40,295 nucleotides of DNA from Dehalococcoidia bacterium (GTDB taxonomy: Bacteria; Chloroflexota; Dehalococcoidia; SHYD01). A program made the position numbers and the translations under genes. The number at the start of each line of letters is the position of its first letter. Within the stretch, counting starts at the first letter, position 1. Where the stretch lies: assembly GCA_009692945.1 (NCBI GenBank), contig SHYD01000019.1, positions 1-40,295 of the forward strand, written 5' to 3'. The notes beneath the pieces are model-generated. The model saw only the letters and a list, made by a program, of their open reading frames with translations. It did not search any database and was not told the DNA's origin. Below, piece after piece: positions 34,012-40,295 of this stretch.

Positions 34012-34496
34012 ATGAACGACGATGACCTAATCAATAGGTTGGCGGCGCTGGAGAGAGAGCCGCGCAGCACGCGCTGGTCCGAGCAGTCCGCGGCCCGCTT
34101 GTGCTCGCTGTATGAGGCGGCCACACCCTTCCAGCGCCAGTTCATGCGGGAGGCCGTCCAGCTAAGCCGCTGGCGGTCACCCGAACATCGGACCCTGGCC
34201 GGCGGGCCGACCGGTAGCCTTGCCACTGAAGAGCGCATTCGAGTGGCCCTACTCATGCAATCCATCGAAGATGGCCGCCACGACCTGCGGGACAACCTTA
34301 TCTCGCTGAGGCTCATCTACCACAGTGCGGCGGCGGTGGGGATGGATGTCGAGCGCTTGTTTGAGGGAGTAGCCGCAATCTCCTCAGAGCGGATGGGCGG
34401 GTCTTCAGGGACTTCGTGGCGCTGCCTGCGACCCCCGGATCCATGGGCTACCACGCGATGCCCTCGCCCGGCGGAGGCGTCCGCTGGGAGATGTGA
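34012..34496 (+). pseudogene. Hypothetical protein with a likely 1-nt frameshift
   Basis: ATG 34012 opens a helical, Arg/Glu-rich frame: DDDLINRLAALEREPRSTRW and, later, EERIRVALLMQSIEDGRHDLRDN. It then reads into a low-quality tail after about 34395. One frame over, the coding resumes as RVFRDFVALPATPGSM and ends GGGVRWEM at stop 34494-34496. The break is at ATGGGCGGGTC (34393-34402); one extra base there would give a clean protein of about 160 residues. No known domain was recognised. It may be a sequencing error or a true disruption. Confidence 0.6.
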
Positions 34497-34529
34497 ACGC
34501 TCCGGCGGCCATTCTCGATTGGCGGAAAC

Positions 34530-35309
34530 TCACCGCCGGGGCGGCATCCAGTCGTTGGGGCCGCCGCTCACCGCGATGGCCGCCCCGGTCAGGTACGCGC
34601 CGCGATCCGAGCACAAGAACGCGATGACATTGCCGATGTCTTCGGGACGGCACAGGCGGCCGAAGGGCGCGTATTCGTAGACCGCGGCAACGTCGTCATA
34701 GCCGCGCTCCCGGAAGATGGTCTCGCCCCACTCGGTCTCAACAATGCCCGCCAGGATCGTGTTGACCCTGATTCCGTTGGGCCGCTCCTCCTTGGCCACC
34801 ACATCGGCGAACGCCTCCACCGCGCTCTTTGCCACCACGTACGGCGCCCGGTTGGCGGGACGCTGGGCGGTGGCGATCGACGAGATGAACAAGATGTCGC
34901 CCCGCTCCCGCTTGCGCAGGTGGGGAATGGCGGCTTTGGTGCAGTGGTAGCTGCCAAAAAAGTGGGTGTCAAGCAGGCGCCGCATGTCCTCCGGGTTGGA
35001 GTCGCACACGCTGTCTTGAGGCGAACGCTGCCCCGCGTTGTTCACCAGGATGTCCAACTGCCCGAAGGTCGCCGCCACCGCGTCCACCATCTGCTGCACC
35101 GGGGCATAGCCCTCCGCAACATCAGCCTGAAACAACTCGGCCCGCACCCCCAGACCTCGCACCTCCCACAGCGTCTCCTCGGCCGCTTGCCGGTTCTCCC
35201 GGTAGTTGATGGCGACCGCCGCGCCCTCCCGTGCCAGGCACAGCGCCACGCCGCGGCCGATGCCGCGACCGGCGCCGGTCACCAGCGCTACCTTATCTTT
35301 CAAGTCCAC
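34530..35309 (-). CDS. Short-chain dehydrogenase/reductase (SDR, FabG-like)
   Basis: A classical SDR of 259 residues. The cofactor motif is VTGAGRGIGRGVA and Arg in AINYRENR suggests NADP. NNAG is intact in ILVNNAGQ. The catalytic Ser is in FISSIATA and Tyr/Lys in YVVAKSAVEAF. C-terminal YLTGAAIAVSGGPNDW replaces the common VDGG. The start is GTG 35309 with AAGGAGG about 9 nt upstream. Its stop lies 33 nt from the end of the disrupted hypothetical gene on the other strand. The substrate is unknown. Confidence 0.9.
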   Translation of the reverse strand: MDLKDKVALVTGAGRGIGRGVALCLAREGAAVAINYRENRQAAEETLWEVRGLGVRAELFQADVAEGYAPVQQMVDAVAATFGQLDILVNNAGQRSPQDSVCDSNPEDMRRLLDTHFFGSYHCTKAAIPHLRKRERGDILFISSIATAQRPANRAPYVVAKSAVEAFADVVAKEERPNGIRVNTILAGIVETEWGETIFRERGYDDVAAVYEYAPFGRLCRPEDIGNVIAFLCSDRGAYLTGAAIAVSGGPNDWMPPRR

Positions 35310-35336
35310 GCGTGCCGCCTCCTTGGTTCATCGGAG

Positions 35337-35369
35337 CTATCCACAGATTACACAGATTCGCACAGATTC
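35337..35369. repeat. CACAGATT tandem cluster (second copy of the CAGATT type)
   Basis: ATCCACAGATTACACAGATT followed by CGCACAGATTCG, the reverse complement of the phrase at 25570-25615. It lies between the SDR gene and the HEPN-MNT operon. Confidence 0.5.
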
Positions 35370-35535
35370 GGGGAGGTGCCGGGTGGGAGGGCGTCGGGAG
35401 CCTCCGCTCTGGTGGACCGCCTCCCTGTCCGTGCCGGAATCCCGGTGCGGTTACAATACACGAGAAAGCAGCAAATCCGCCGCACCAAAACCGGGGAAGC
35501 TGCCCCAAAAGCCCTGTAGTCCACGGAGGCCATAC

Positions 35536-35949
35536 GTGGAGCCATACGAACGGATCGTCGCGATCATCCGGCAGCACCACCCCACCGTTCAGGCGGTCTA
35601 TCTGTTCGGTTCCTTCGGCACCGATGATGCACGGCCCGGCAGTGATGTGGATATTGCCCTGTTGTTGCCGCCGCTCGATGCGAAGCGGGCGGCGGCCAGT
35701 GCCCTCGTCGACACCCAATTGGAGCTGGAGCGGGTGCTGCGGAAAGACGTCGACTTGGTCAATCTGCGCCGGGTAACCACGGTTTTTCAGAAAGAGATCA
35801 CCATGACCGGCCGGCGGATCTACTGCGCCGACGCCTACGCCGCGGAAGAGTTCGAGATGCTGGTGCTCTCCTTCTACCAGAAACTCAACCAAGAGCGTGC
35901 GGAAGTGCTGGCCGAAGGGTTGCGCAGCGGGAGGTTCTACGACGTATGA
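35536..35949 (+). CDS. MNT-domain nucleotidyltransferase antitoxin (MntA-like)
   Basis: A 137-residue minimal nucleotidyltransferase. The motif GSFGTDDARPGSDVDIALLL (residues 25-44) holds the GSF and the two catalytic Asp (D37, D39). A further acidic residue lies in KDVDLVNLR. In related pairs the MNT protein transfers AMP to a Tyr of the HEPN toxin and silences it. The start is GTG 35536 with GGAGG 6 nt upstream; the frame is open back to 35206, but that part is repeat-derived. A TACAAT at 35452-35457 could be the -10. It overlaps the next gene by 4 nt (ATGA). Confidence 0.88.
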   Translation: MEPYERIVAIIRQHHPTVQAVYLFGSFGTDDARPGSDVDIALLLPPLDAKRAAASALVDTQLELERVLRKDVDLVNLRRVTTVFQKEITMTGRRIYCADAYAAEEFEMLVLSFYQKLNQERAEVLAEGLRSGRFYDV

Positions 35950-36359
35950 ACGACGTCACCCTGACTAAAAAGGTCAGCCTTGAACGCTGCGTTCTGCAGG
36001 TGGAACGGTACTACAAGCTGGAAACCGGCTTGCCCTTTTCCGAAGACTATCTGAAGCAGGACGCCATTGCGATGAATCTGCAACGCGCCTGTGAGTTGAC
36101 GATCGACATCGCCAACCACCTCATCAAGACCAAGAAGCTCGGCCTGCCCCAGGATAGCCGGGACAGCTTTGCCCTGTTGCAACGAGCGGGGCTTATCACC
36201 GTCGAGCAGACGAACGGTTTGCAGGCGATGGTCGGGTTTCGCAACACTCTGGTGCACCAGTATCAGGCCCTGGATATGGCGGTCATGGCGAACATCATCG
36301 AGCACCACCTGAGGGATCTGCTCGACTTTGCCAACCGGGCGCTGGAGGCTTCCACCTAA
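35946..36359 (+). CDS. HEPN-domain toxin (HepT-like, DUF86)
   Basis: A 137-residue all-helical ribonuclease-type toxin. The diagnostic RX4HXY motif is present as RNTLVHQY (R99, H104, Y106). Y106 is the residue expected to be AMPylated by the partner. The helix LQRACELTIDIANHLI (about 46-60) and LQRAGLITVEQTNGLQAMVGF are also typical. It is translationally coupled to the MNT gene through ATGA and makes a complete HEPN-MNT module. Toxicity would come from RNA cleavage; the target is not known here. Confidence 0.9.
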   Translation: MNDVTLTKKVSLERCVLQVERYYKLETGLPFSEDYLKQDAIAMNLQRACELTIDIANHLIKTKKLGLPQDSRDSFALLQRAGLITVEQTNGLQAMVGFRNTLVHQYQALDMAVMANIIEHHLRDLLDFANRALEAST

Positions 36360-36549
36360 CCGGTTCGCAGACTCTCGCACCAACCTTGCGCTTTGCACCT
36401 TGCACGGTTGCCCGTCTCCTACGCCCCCACCATACCCTTCGCCTGCAGCGCGCCCACCGGGGAGAACCTTCTTCCGCTGCTGCCGGTGCCGATGTATCCG
36501 ATGAACCCCGATACTCACCGTGAGGTGCGCCTGCTCCCCGGCCAATGAA

Positions 36550-36582
36550 CGAAGCTGGCCCGGCAATGCCGGGCCAGCTTCG
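36550..36582. terminator. Bidirectional terminator between hepT and korB
   Basis: A perfect 15-bp stem, CGAAGCTGGCCCGGC with GCCGGGCCAGCTTCG, with a 3-nt loop. It lies 25 nt from the korB stop. The 190 bp between hepT and this stem hold no convincing gene. Confidence 0.8.
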
Positions 36583-36607
36583 CTGCGGTTCGCTTGAGGG
36601 CTGCTGG

Positions 36608-37540
36608 TTAGCGCAGCGCGTCGATCAGCCGGGTCAGATCGCGGTCGGTTAGGTTGGGATCGAGCACCGATTCCATGCCGCGGGGACGCCCCGCCGCCAT
36701 CGAATCTTCGTAGGTGGACGTTTCCAGCTTGTAGAGGATCCCGGTTGGGATGCGAGCGCCCCACTCGTACGACTTGGCAATGGCCTGCACCTTCTTGGCG
36801 ATGATCTCCTCGGGATCCCGCGGATCATGGACCACCGGGTCGAAGTCGGTATCGTCGAGCTGGTACAGGCGAGGGCGTCCGTCCAGCTTCTCGCCGTACC
36901 AGTCCTTGTCGTGCAGGTCGTTGTACACCGGACACGTCTGCATGATGTCGACAAAGGAGGTCCCTCGGTGGCGGATGGCCTCGGCGATGATCTGCGCCAG
37001 CGAGCGGGGCTGGAGGGCATAGCCGCGGGCGACAAAGGTGTAACCGGCCGAGATGGCCAGGGCCAAGGGGTTCACGCTGTCTTGGACCGCCGCTTCGGCC
37101 ATGCCCTTTGCCTTGTCGCCCTTATTCATGGTGGGGGAGGCCTGACCTTTGGTCAGACCGTAGACCTGATTGTCGAACACCAGATAGGTCATATCGACAT
37201 TGCGTCGTCCGGTGTTGATGAAGTAGCCGGCCCCGATGCCGAAGCCGTCACCGTCGCCGCCGACCGCCACCACGGTCAGCTTGGGGTTGGCCAGTTTCAC
37301 ACCGGTGGCTGAGGGCAAGGCCCGGCCGTGCAGGGTGTGGAAGCCGTAGGCATTGATGTAATGCGGGGACTTGCCGGAGCAACCGATGCCCGACACCACA
37401 GCCACCATGTGGGGTGGCACTTGGAGTTCGACCAGCGCGTTCTGGACGGAATTGAGAATCGCGAAATCACCGCAGCCGGGGCACCACGTGTTGTGGACGC
37501 TGGTCTTGTAATCTTTGGCGGTGAAGGTCTGCACTACCAT
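36608..37540 (-). CDS. korB: 2-oxoacid:ferredoxin oxidoreductase beta subunit
   Basis: The TPP-binding subunit of a 2-oxoacid (2-oxoglutarate or pyruvate) ferredoxin oxidoreductase, 310 residues. TWCPGCGDFAIL and SGIGCSGKSPHY are typical. The TPP/Mg motif is GGDGDGFGIGAGYFINTGRRN, followed by YLVFDNQVYGLTKGQ. No 4Fe-4S ferredoxin domain is present. It starts 18 nt after the korA stop, so the two are one operon. The substrate is inferred as 2-oxoglutarate-type from the KorB-like size, but it could be another 2-oxoacid. It would be part of carbon flow through acyl-CoA. Confidence 0.93.
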   Translation of the reverse strand: MVVQTFTAKDYKTSVHNTWCPGCGDFAILNSVQNALVELQVPPHMVAVVSGIGCSGKSPHYINAYGFHTLHGRALPSATGVKLANPKLTVVAVGGDGDGFGIGAGYFINTGRRNVDMTYLVFDNQVYGLTKGQASPTMNKGDKAKGMAEAAVQDSVNPLALAISAGYTFVARGYALQPRSLAQIIAEAIRHRGTSFVDIMQTCPVYNDLHDKDWYGEKLDGRPRLYQLDDTDFDPVVHDPRDPEEIIAKKVQAIAKSYEWGARIPTGILYKLETSTYEDSMAAGRPRGMESVLDPNLTDRDLTRLIDALR

Positions 37541-37558
37541 CAGAGCACCTCGCTTGAG

Positions 37559-39406
37559 TTATGGCAGCAAATGGGTGACGGCAACCCGGGGCTGGCCCTC
37601 CCGGATGGCCGTTAGCAGGGCTTCCTGCAATTCCTCTTCCGAGAAGGGGCGTCCGTCGAACTTCACCAACCGCTGGCCGACGGTGAAGCCGGTCTTAGCA
37701 GCGATGACATCGCCCAACTGGCCCTGGTAGTTCTCTTCCACCAGCAGCGTGCGCTTGGCTCGCTTGAGGATTTCGGAAACCTCCTCTACCGGAAATGGGC
37801 GGAGCAGCCGCACCTGAACAAAGTTGGCAGTGATGCCCTCTCGCTCTCTGAGGAGGCTCATCGCATCCAGAATCGACCCCCGGGTGCTGCCCCAACCCAC
37901 GATGGTGACGTCCGCATCTTGCGGCCCGTGGAAGGCGATCTTGCGGCTGGAGGGAATCTCACGGGCGGCGAGGTCCAGCTTGCCCATCCGCTTGTTCATC
38001 ATCTTCACGCGGTTATCCGAGCTCTCGGTGATATGGCCGCGTTCGTCGTGCTCGTCGGTGGTCACCCAGAAGATGCCGCCCTCCTGCCCGGGCACGGCGC
38101 GGGGGCTGACGCCGCTGTCGGTGAACTTGTAGCGAAGGTAGTCGCCATTGGGGGAGAAGCGGGGCCCGCGATCGATGGGCGGGAGCCGGTCCAACCCCAG
38201 GTCGTCGACCGTGAAGTGGCTCGATTGGAGGCGCTTATCGACCATCACGATCACGGGGAGCTGGTAGCGGTCAGCCCAGTTGAAGGCTTCGTAGCTATCC
38301 TCCACCGTCTGGGGGATATCGCCGGGGGCCACCACCATGTGGGCAAAGTCGCCATGTCCGGGCTGCAGGGCAAACAGCAGGTCGGCCTGCTCGCTACGGG
38401 TGGGGAGACCCGTGCTGGGACCGCCGCGCTGCCAGAGGTAGACGACAGGACCGGCCGATTCGGTGATGCTGGCGAAACCGAACCCCTCGCACATCAGCGA
38501 CAGGCCCGGACCGGAGGTTGAGGTCGAGGAGCGGACGCCGGCGTGGGCCGCGCCCACCGCCATGTTGATGGCCGAAATTTCGTCCTCCACCTGCACCACG
38601 GTAAGGTCCTGGGTGCGCTGGTTGGCCTCCAGGTAGACGTTTTCATCGGTAGCGGGGCTGATGGGGTAGTAGGTCTGGAACTGGAGTCCCGCCTTGAGCT
38701 TCGCCAGGGCCACGGCCTGCACCCCGCGCATGAGCAGCGGCGCCTGCGCTGGGGGTGTCGCCTGGACCAGCCGGAAGTGTTGGCGTCCGCCCAGGGCGTC
38801 CATGACGAAGTTGTAACCCGCGGCGGCAGCCGCGGCGTTCAGTTCGGCGAGGGCAGCCCGCCGGCCGGTGCCGCCGCGGAAGCTCTGCTGGTACAGGACG
38901 AGGTCCACTCCCAGCGCGGCGGCGGAAGCCCCGCCCGCGACGCTGTTGGTCATGACGCGCAGGGCGTTGAACTCGTTGCCGCGCTCGGCTTCGGTCAGCA
39001 CCTTGCGCAGCAGGTCGTCGAAGGGGACGGGGATGTAGTTGATATCCTGGCGCTGACCCGAGAGGTCCATCTTCAACGCGCCGTCGTAAATGACGACGCC
39101 CTCAGCGACCATTTTGTGGAGATGCCCGTGATGGCTGGGCCACTCGTTGTGGTGGTTCCCCAGCAGGGTCTCCTCATCCAGCGAGACTAGCACATGGACC
39201 TTTTCCGAAAGGTTGCCCTTGTCCTGGTCACTGATGCGCACCGTGTAGTAGCTGTGCTCGCCCATGATGTTCGAGTGATACTCGATATTCATGTGGATGC
39301 GGTAGCCGCCGCGGGTGAGGGCTTTGGCAAAGGCCTCGGCCGCGGTGTTGATACCGCCGCCCTGAGGTCCCCCCAGCATCCACGTCAGGTCTGAGTTGTA
39401 CTCCAT
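37559..39406 (-). CDS. korA: 2-oxoacid:acceptor oxidoreductase alpha subunit, fused gamma-alpha
   Basis: A 615-residue fusion. The gamma domain (about 1-190) has LGGPQGGGINTAAEAFAKAL near the start. The alpha pyrimidine-binding domain (about 220-450) holds FQTYYPISPATDENVYLEA, VQVEDEISAINMAVGAAHAG and TSTSGPGLSLMCEG. The C-terminal transketolase-like domain has TIVGWGSTRGSI and LLVEENYQGQLGD. ATG 39406 follows GAGAGGAA by 5 nt, whereas the TTG at 39424 lies upstream of that site. It makes acyl-CoA and reduced ferredoxin together with korB. No other subunit gene is nearby. Confidence 0.93.
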   Translation of the reverse strand: MEYNSDLTWMLGGPQGGGINTAAEAFAKALTRGGYRIHMNIEYHSNIMGEHSYYTVRISDQDKGNLSEKVHVLVSLDEETLLGNHHNEWPSHHGHLHKMVAEGVVIYDGALKMDLSGQRQDINYIPVPFDDLLRKVLTEAERGNEFNALRVMTNSVAGGASAAALGVDLVLYQQSFRGGTGRRAALAELNAAAAAAGYNFVMDALGGRQHFRLVQATPPAQAPLLMRGVQAVALAKLKAGLQFQTYYPISPATDENVYLEANQRTQDLTVVQVEDEISAINMAVGAAHAGVRSSTSTSGPGLSLMCEGFGFASITESAGPVVYLWQRGGPSTGLPTRSEQADLLFALQPGHGDFAHMVVAPGDIPQTVEDSYEAFNWADRYQLPVIVMVDKRLQSSHFTVDDLGLDRLPPIDRGPRFSPNGDYLRYKFTDSGVSPRAVPGQEGGIFWVTTDEHDERGHITESSDNRVKMMNKRMGKLDLAAREIPSSRKIAFHGPQDADVTIVGWGSTRGSILDAMSLLREREGITANFVQVRLLRPFPVEEVSEILKRAKRTLLVEENYQGQLGDVIAAKTGFTVGQRLVKFDGRPFSEEELQEALLTAIREGQPRVAVTHLLP

Positions 39407-39459
39407 GAAGTTTCCTCTCAACACTATTCCGCGGACTCGTACTGCGGCAAAACCAGACT

Positions 39460-39489
39460 ATTGTACCGTACCGGTCCGAGGGGGTTCAA
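39460..39489 (-). promoter_or_regulatory. Promoter of the korAB operon
   Basis: On the minus strand TTGAAC (39489-39484), 18 nt, and TACAAT (39465-39460) precede ATG 39406. Confidence 0.6.
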
Positions 39490-39640
39490 GCGGTGGTATT
39501 GAAAACATCTCGTGCTTCACCAAATAGCTAGGCTCCTCGGGAGCAGGCTGATTCCGGCTACCGAGTCTAGGACGGCGGAGGACGAACGTCAAATCGCCCG
39601 CGGCGAGGGCCTCTTGCGGGCCTTTTGAAGACGGGCCTCT

Positions 39641-39796
39641 GCAACTGCTCGGTGTTCGGGTGCCGGACACGGGGGTGCAGGGGGCGGAGCCATCCTGCCG
39701 GGGGCCTGGTGGTGTTCCCCCAAGAACAAAATCTTCTCTTTTTCTGGGGGGTGGGGCCACCGGCCGGGACGCAGCCCCTGATGCCTGAATAGACAC
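39641..39796 (+). mobile_element. MITE-like dispersed element, copy K
   Basis: 156 bp from GCAACTGCTCG to TGAATAGACAC (39786-39796). The flanks are GGGCCTCT (39633-39640) and GGGTCTCT (39797-39804), 7 of 8 identical. It shares the CCCCCAAGAACAAAA spacer with copy C. Hairpin 1 is weakened here. Confidence 0.75.
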
Positions 39797-39863
39797 GGGT
39801 CTCTCAGCAGTTTGCAGCGGCCGCCTGTCTCGACCTAAACTTGCAGAGGAGGAAGCGCGCACT

Positions 39864-40148
39864 TTGGTGCTGCGGAAAAAAAGAATGAGTCACCAAATTC
39901 ATCGAGTCGAACGTTTCGAGATCGTCGGACCGTACACCCTGACGCTTCGTTTTGAGGACGGCAGCCAACAGCGAATCGACTTCCGCTCGGTCTTGGAGGG
40001 CGAGGTGTTTGCCCCGCTCCAAGACTTGAACGTGTTCAACGCCGTCGAACTCGATCCGGGATGCGGCACGTTGACCTGGCCGAATGGGGCGGATTTCGAC
40101 CCCGAGACCCTGCACGATTGGCCTACCTATCGCGGCGGACTGTGTTAG
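39864..40148 (+). CDS. DUF2442 domain-containing protein
   Basis: A 94-residue small protein. Typical of DUF2442 are HRVERFEIVGPYTLTLRFEDG, the RIDFRSVLEGEVFAPLQD stretch and the ending GCGTLTWPNGADFDPETLHDW. These proteins often sit beside DUF4160 proteins and are suspected parts of toxin-antitoxin-like pairs, but no partner is seen upstream. The start is uncertain: TTG 39864 or GTG 39867 follow AGAGGAGGAAG by 8-11 nt, while ATG 39885 begins MSHQIHRV as relatives do. The last third is copied in reverse by the palindrome that closes the window. Confidence 0.8.
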   Translation: MVLRKKRMSHQIHRVERFEIVGPYTLTLRFEDGSQQRIDFRSVLEGEVFAPLQDLNVFNAVELDPGCGTLTWPNGADFDPETLHDWPTYRGGLC

Positions 40149-40295
40149 CCCGCACTCCGCTGAGGGGCGCTTGAGTTCGCCCCTCAGCGGAGTGCGGGCT
40201 AACACAGTCCGCCGCGATAGGTAGGCCAATCGTGCAGGGTCTCGGGGTCGAAATCCGCCCCATTCGGCCAGGTCAACGTGCCGCATCCCGGATCG
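40052..40295. repeat. Perfect 118-bp inverted repeat with 8-nt loop at the window end
   Basis: Bases 40052-40169 are the exact reverse complement of 40178-40295, with loop CTTGAGTT (40170-40177). The left arm covers the 3' end of the DUF2442 gene and the 21 bases beyond it. The repeat reaches the last base of the window and may continue. It could be an assembly fold-back or a real palindrome. Confidence 0.9.

Noticed and set aside
36420..36547. Short frame (about 40 codons) ending MNPDTHREVRLLPGQ after hepT
   Set aside because: It has no start with a ribosome site, no recognisable family and lies just before a terminator; too weak to call.
39804..40286. 160-codon minus-strand frame at the window end
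   Set aside because: It is created by the palindrome and reads antisense through the DUF2442 gene.

Overview
The window is a GC-rich (roughly 60-65 percent by eye) bacterial chromosome segment with about 40 genes on both strands. The gene mix suggests a Chloroflexota bacterium, possibly Dehalococcoidia/SAR202-like. It includes a PAC2-family protein, a fused gamma-alpha 2-oxoacid:ferredoxin oxidoreductase, formate-THF ligase, a class A penicillin-binding protein, and several luciferase-like, amidohydrolase, SDR and CaiB genes. This assignment is inference from gene content only. No rRNA, tRNA or CRISPR array was seen.

Left part (1-13 kb): a partial lexA with a strong promoter and an SOS box; a PAC2 protein; an orphan family-5 solute-binding lipoprotein; an AlkA-type glycosylase; a methyltransferase-PBP operon; a peroxiredoxin; an enoyl-CoA hydratase-like protein; a Phd-PIN toxin-antitoxin pair; ruvB; a HigA antitoxin with the remains of HigB; and an M23 peptidase. 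DNA repair is over-represented here (lexA, glycosylase, ruvB).

Middle (13-26 kb): a decayed DDE transposase, a luciferase-like oxidoreductase with an ABC ATPase, an amidohydrolase, and a groESL operon. A perfect CIRCE operator lies before groES. A second perfect CIRCE lies before a small uncharacterised gene just upstream of groES. Formate-THF ligase, ThpR, another amidohydrolase and an MBL hydrolase follow.

Right part (26-40 kb): an AAA ATPase (DUF815-like), a YgjP/SprT-like metallopeptidase, a third amidohydrolase with an SDR, a frameshifted hypothetical gene, a CaiB-type CoA transferase, a second frameshifted hypothetical gene, another SDR, a HEPN-MNT toxin-antitoxin pair, korAB and a DUF2442 gene. 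The window ends in a perfect inverted repeat with 118-bp arms that copies the DUF2442 3' end backwards.

The most striking signal is a dispersed family of about a dozen intergenic elements of roughly 155-220 bp. They share end motifs related to GTAAGAGTTCA and TGAATAGATAC, two internal hairpins and a pyrimidine/T tract. In five copies the element is flanked by an 8-bp direct repeat that matches at 6 to 8 of 8 positions. They look like a non-autonomous transposable (MITE-like) family, and one copy lies 6 bp upstream of a start codon.
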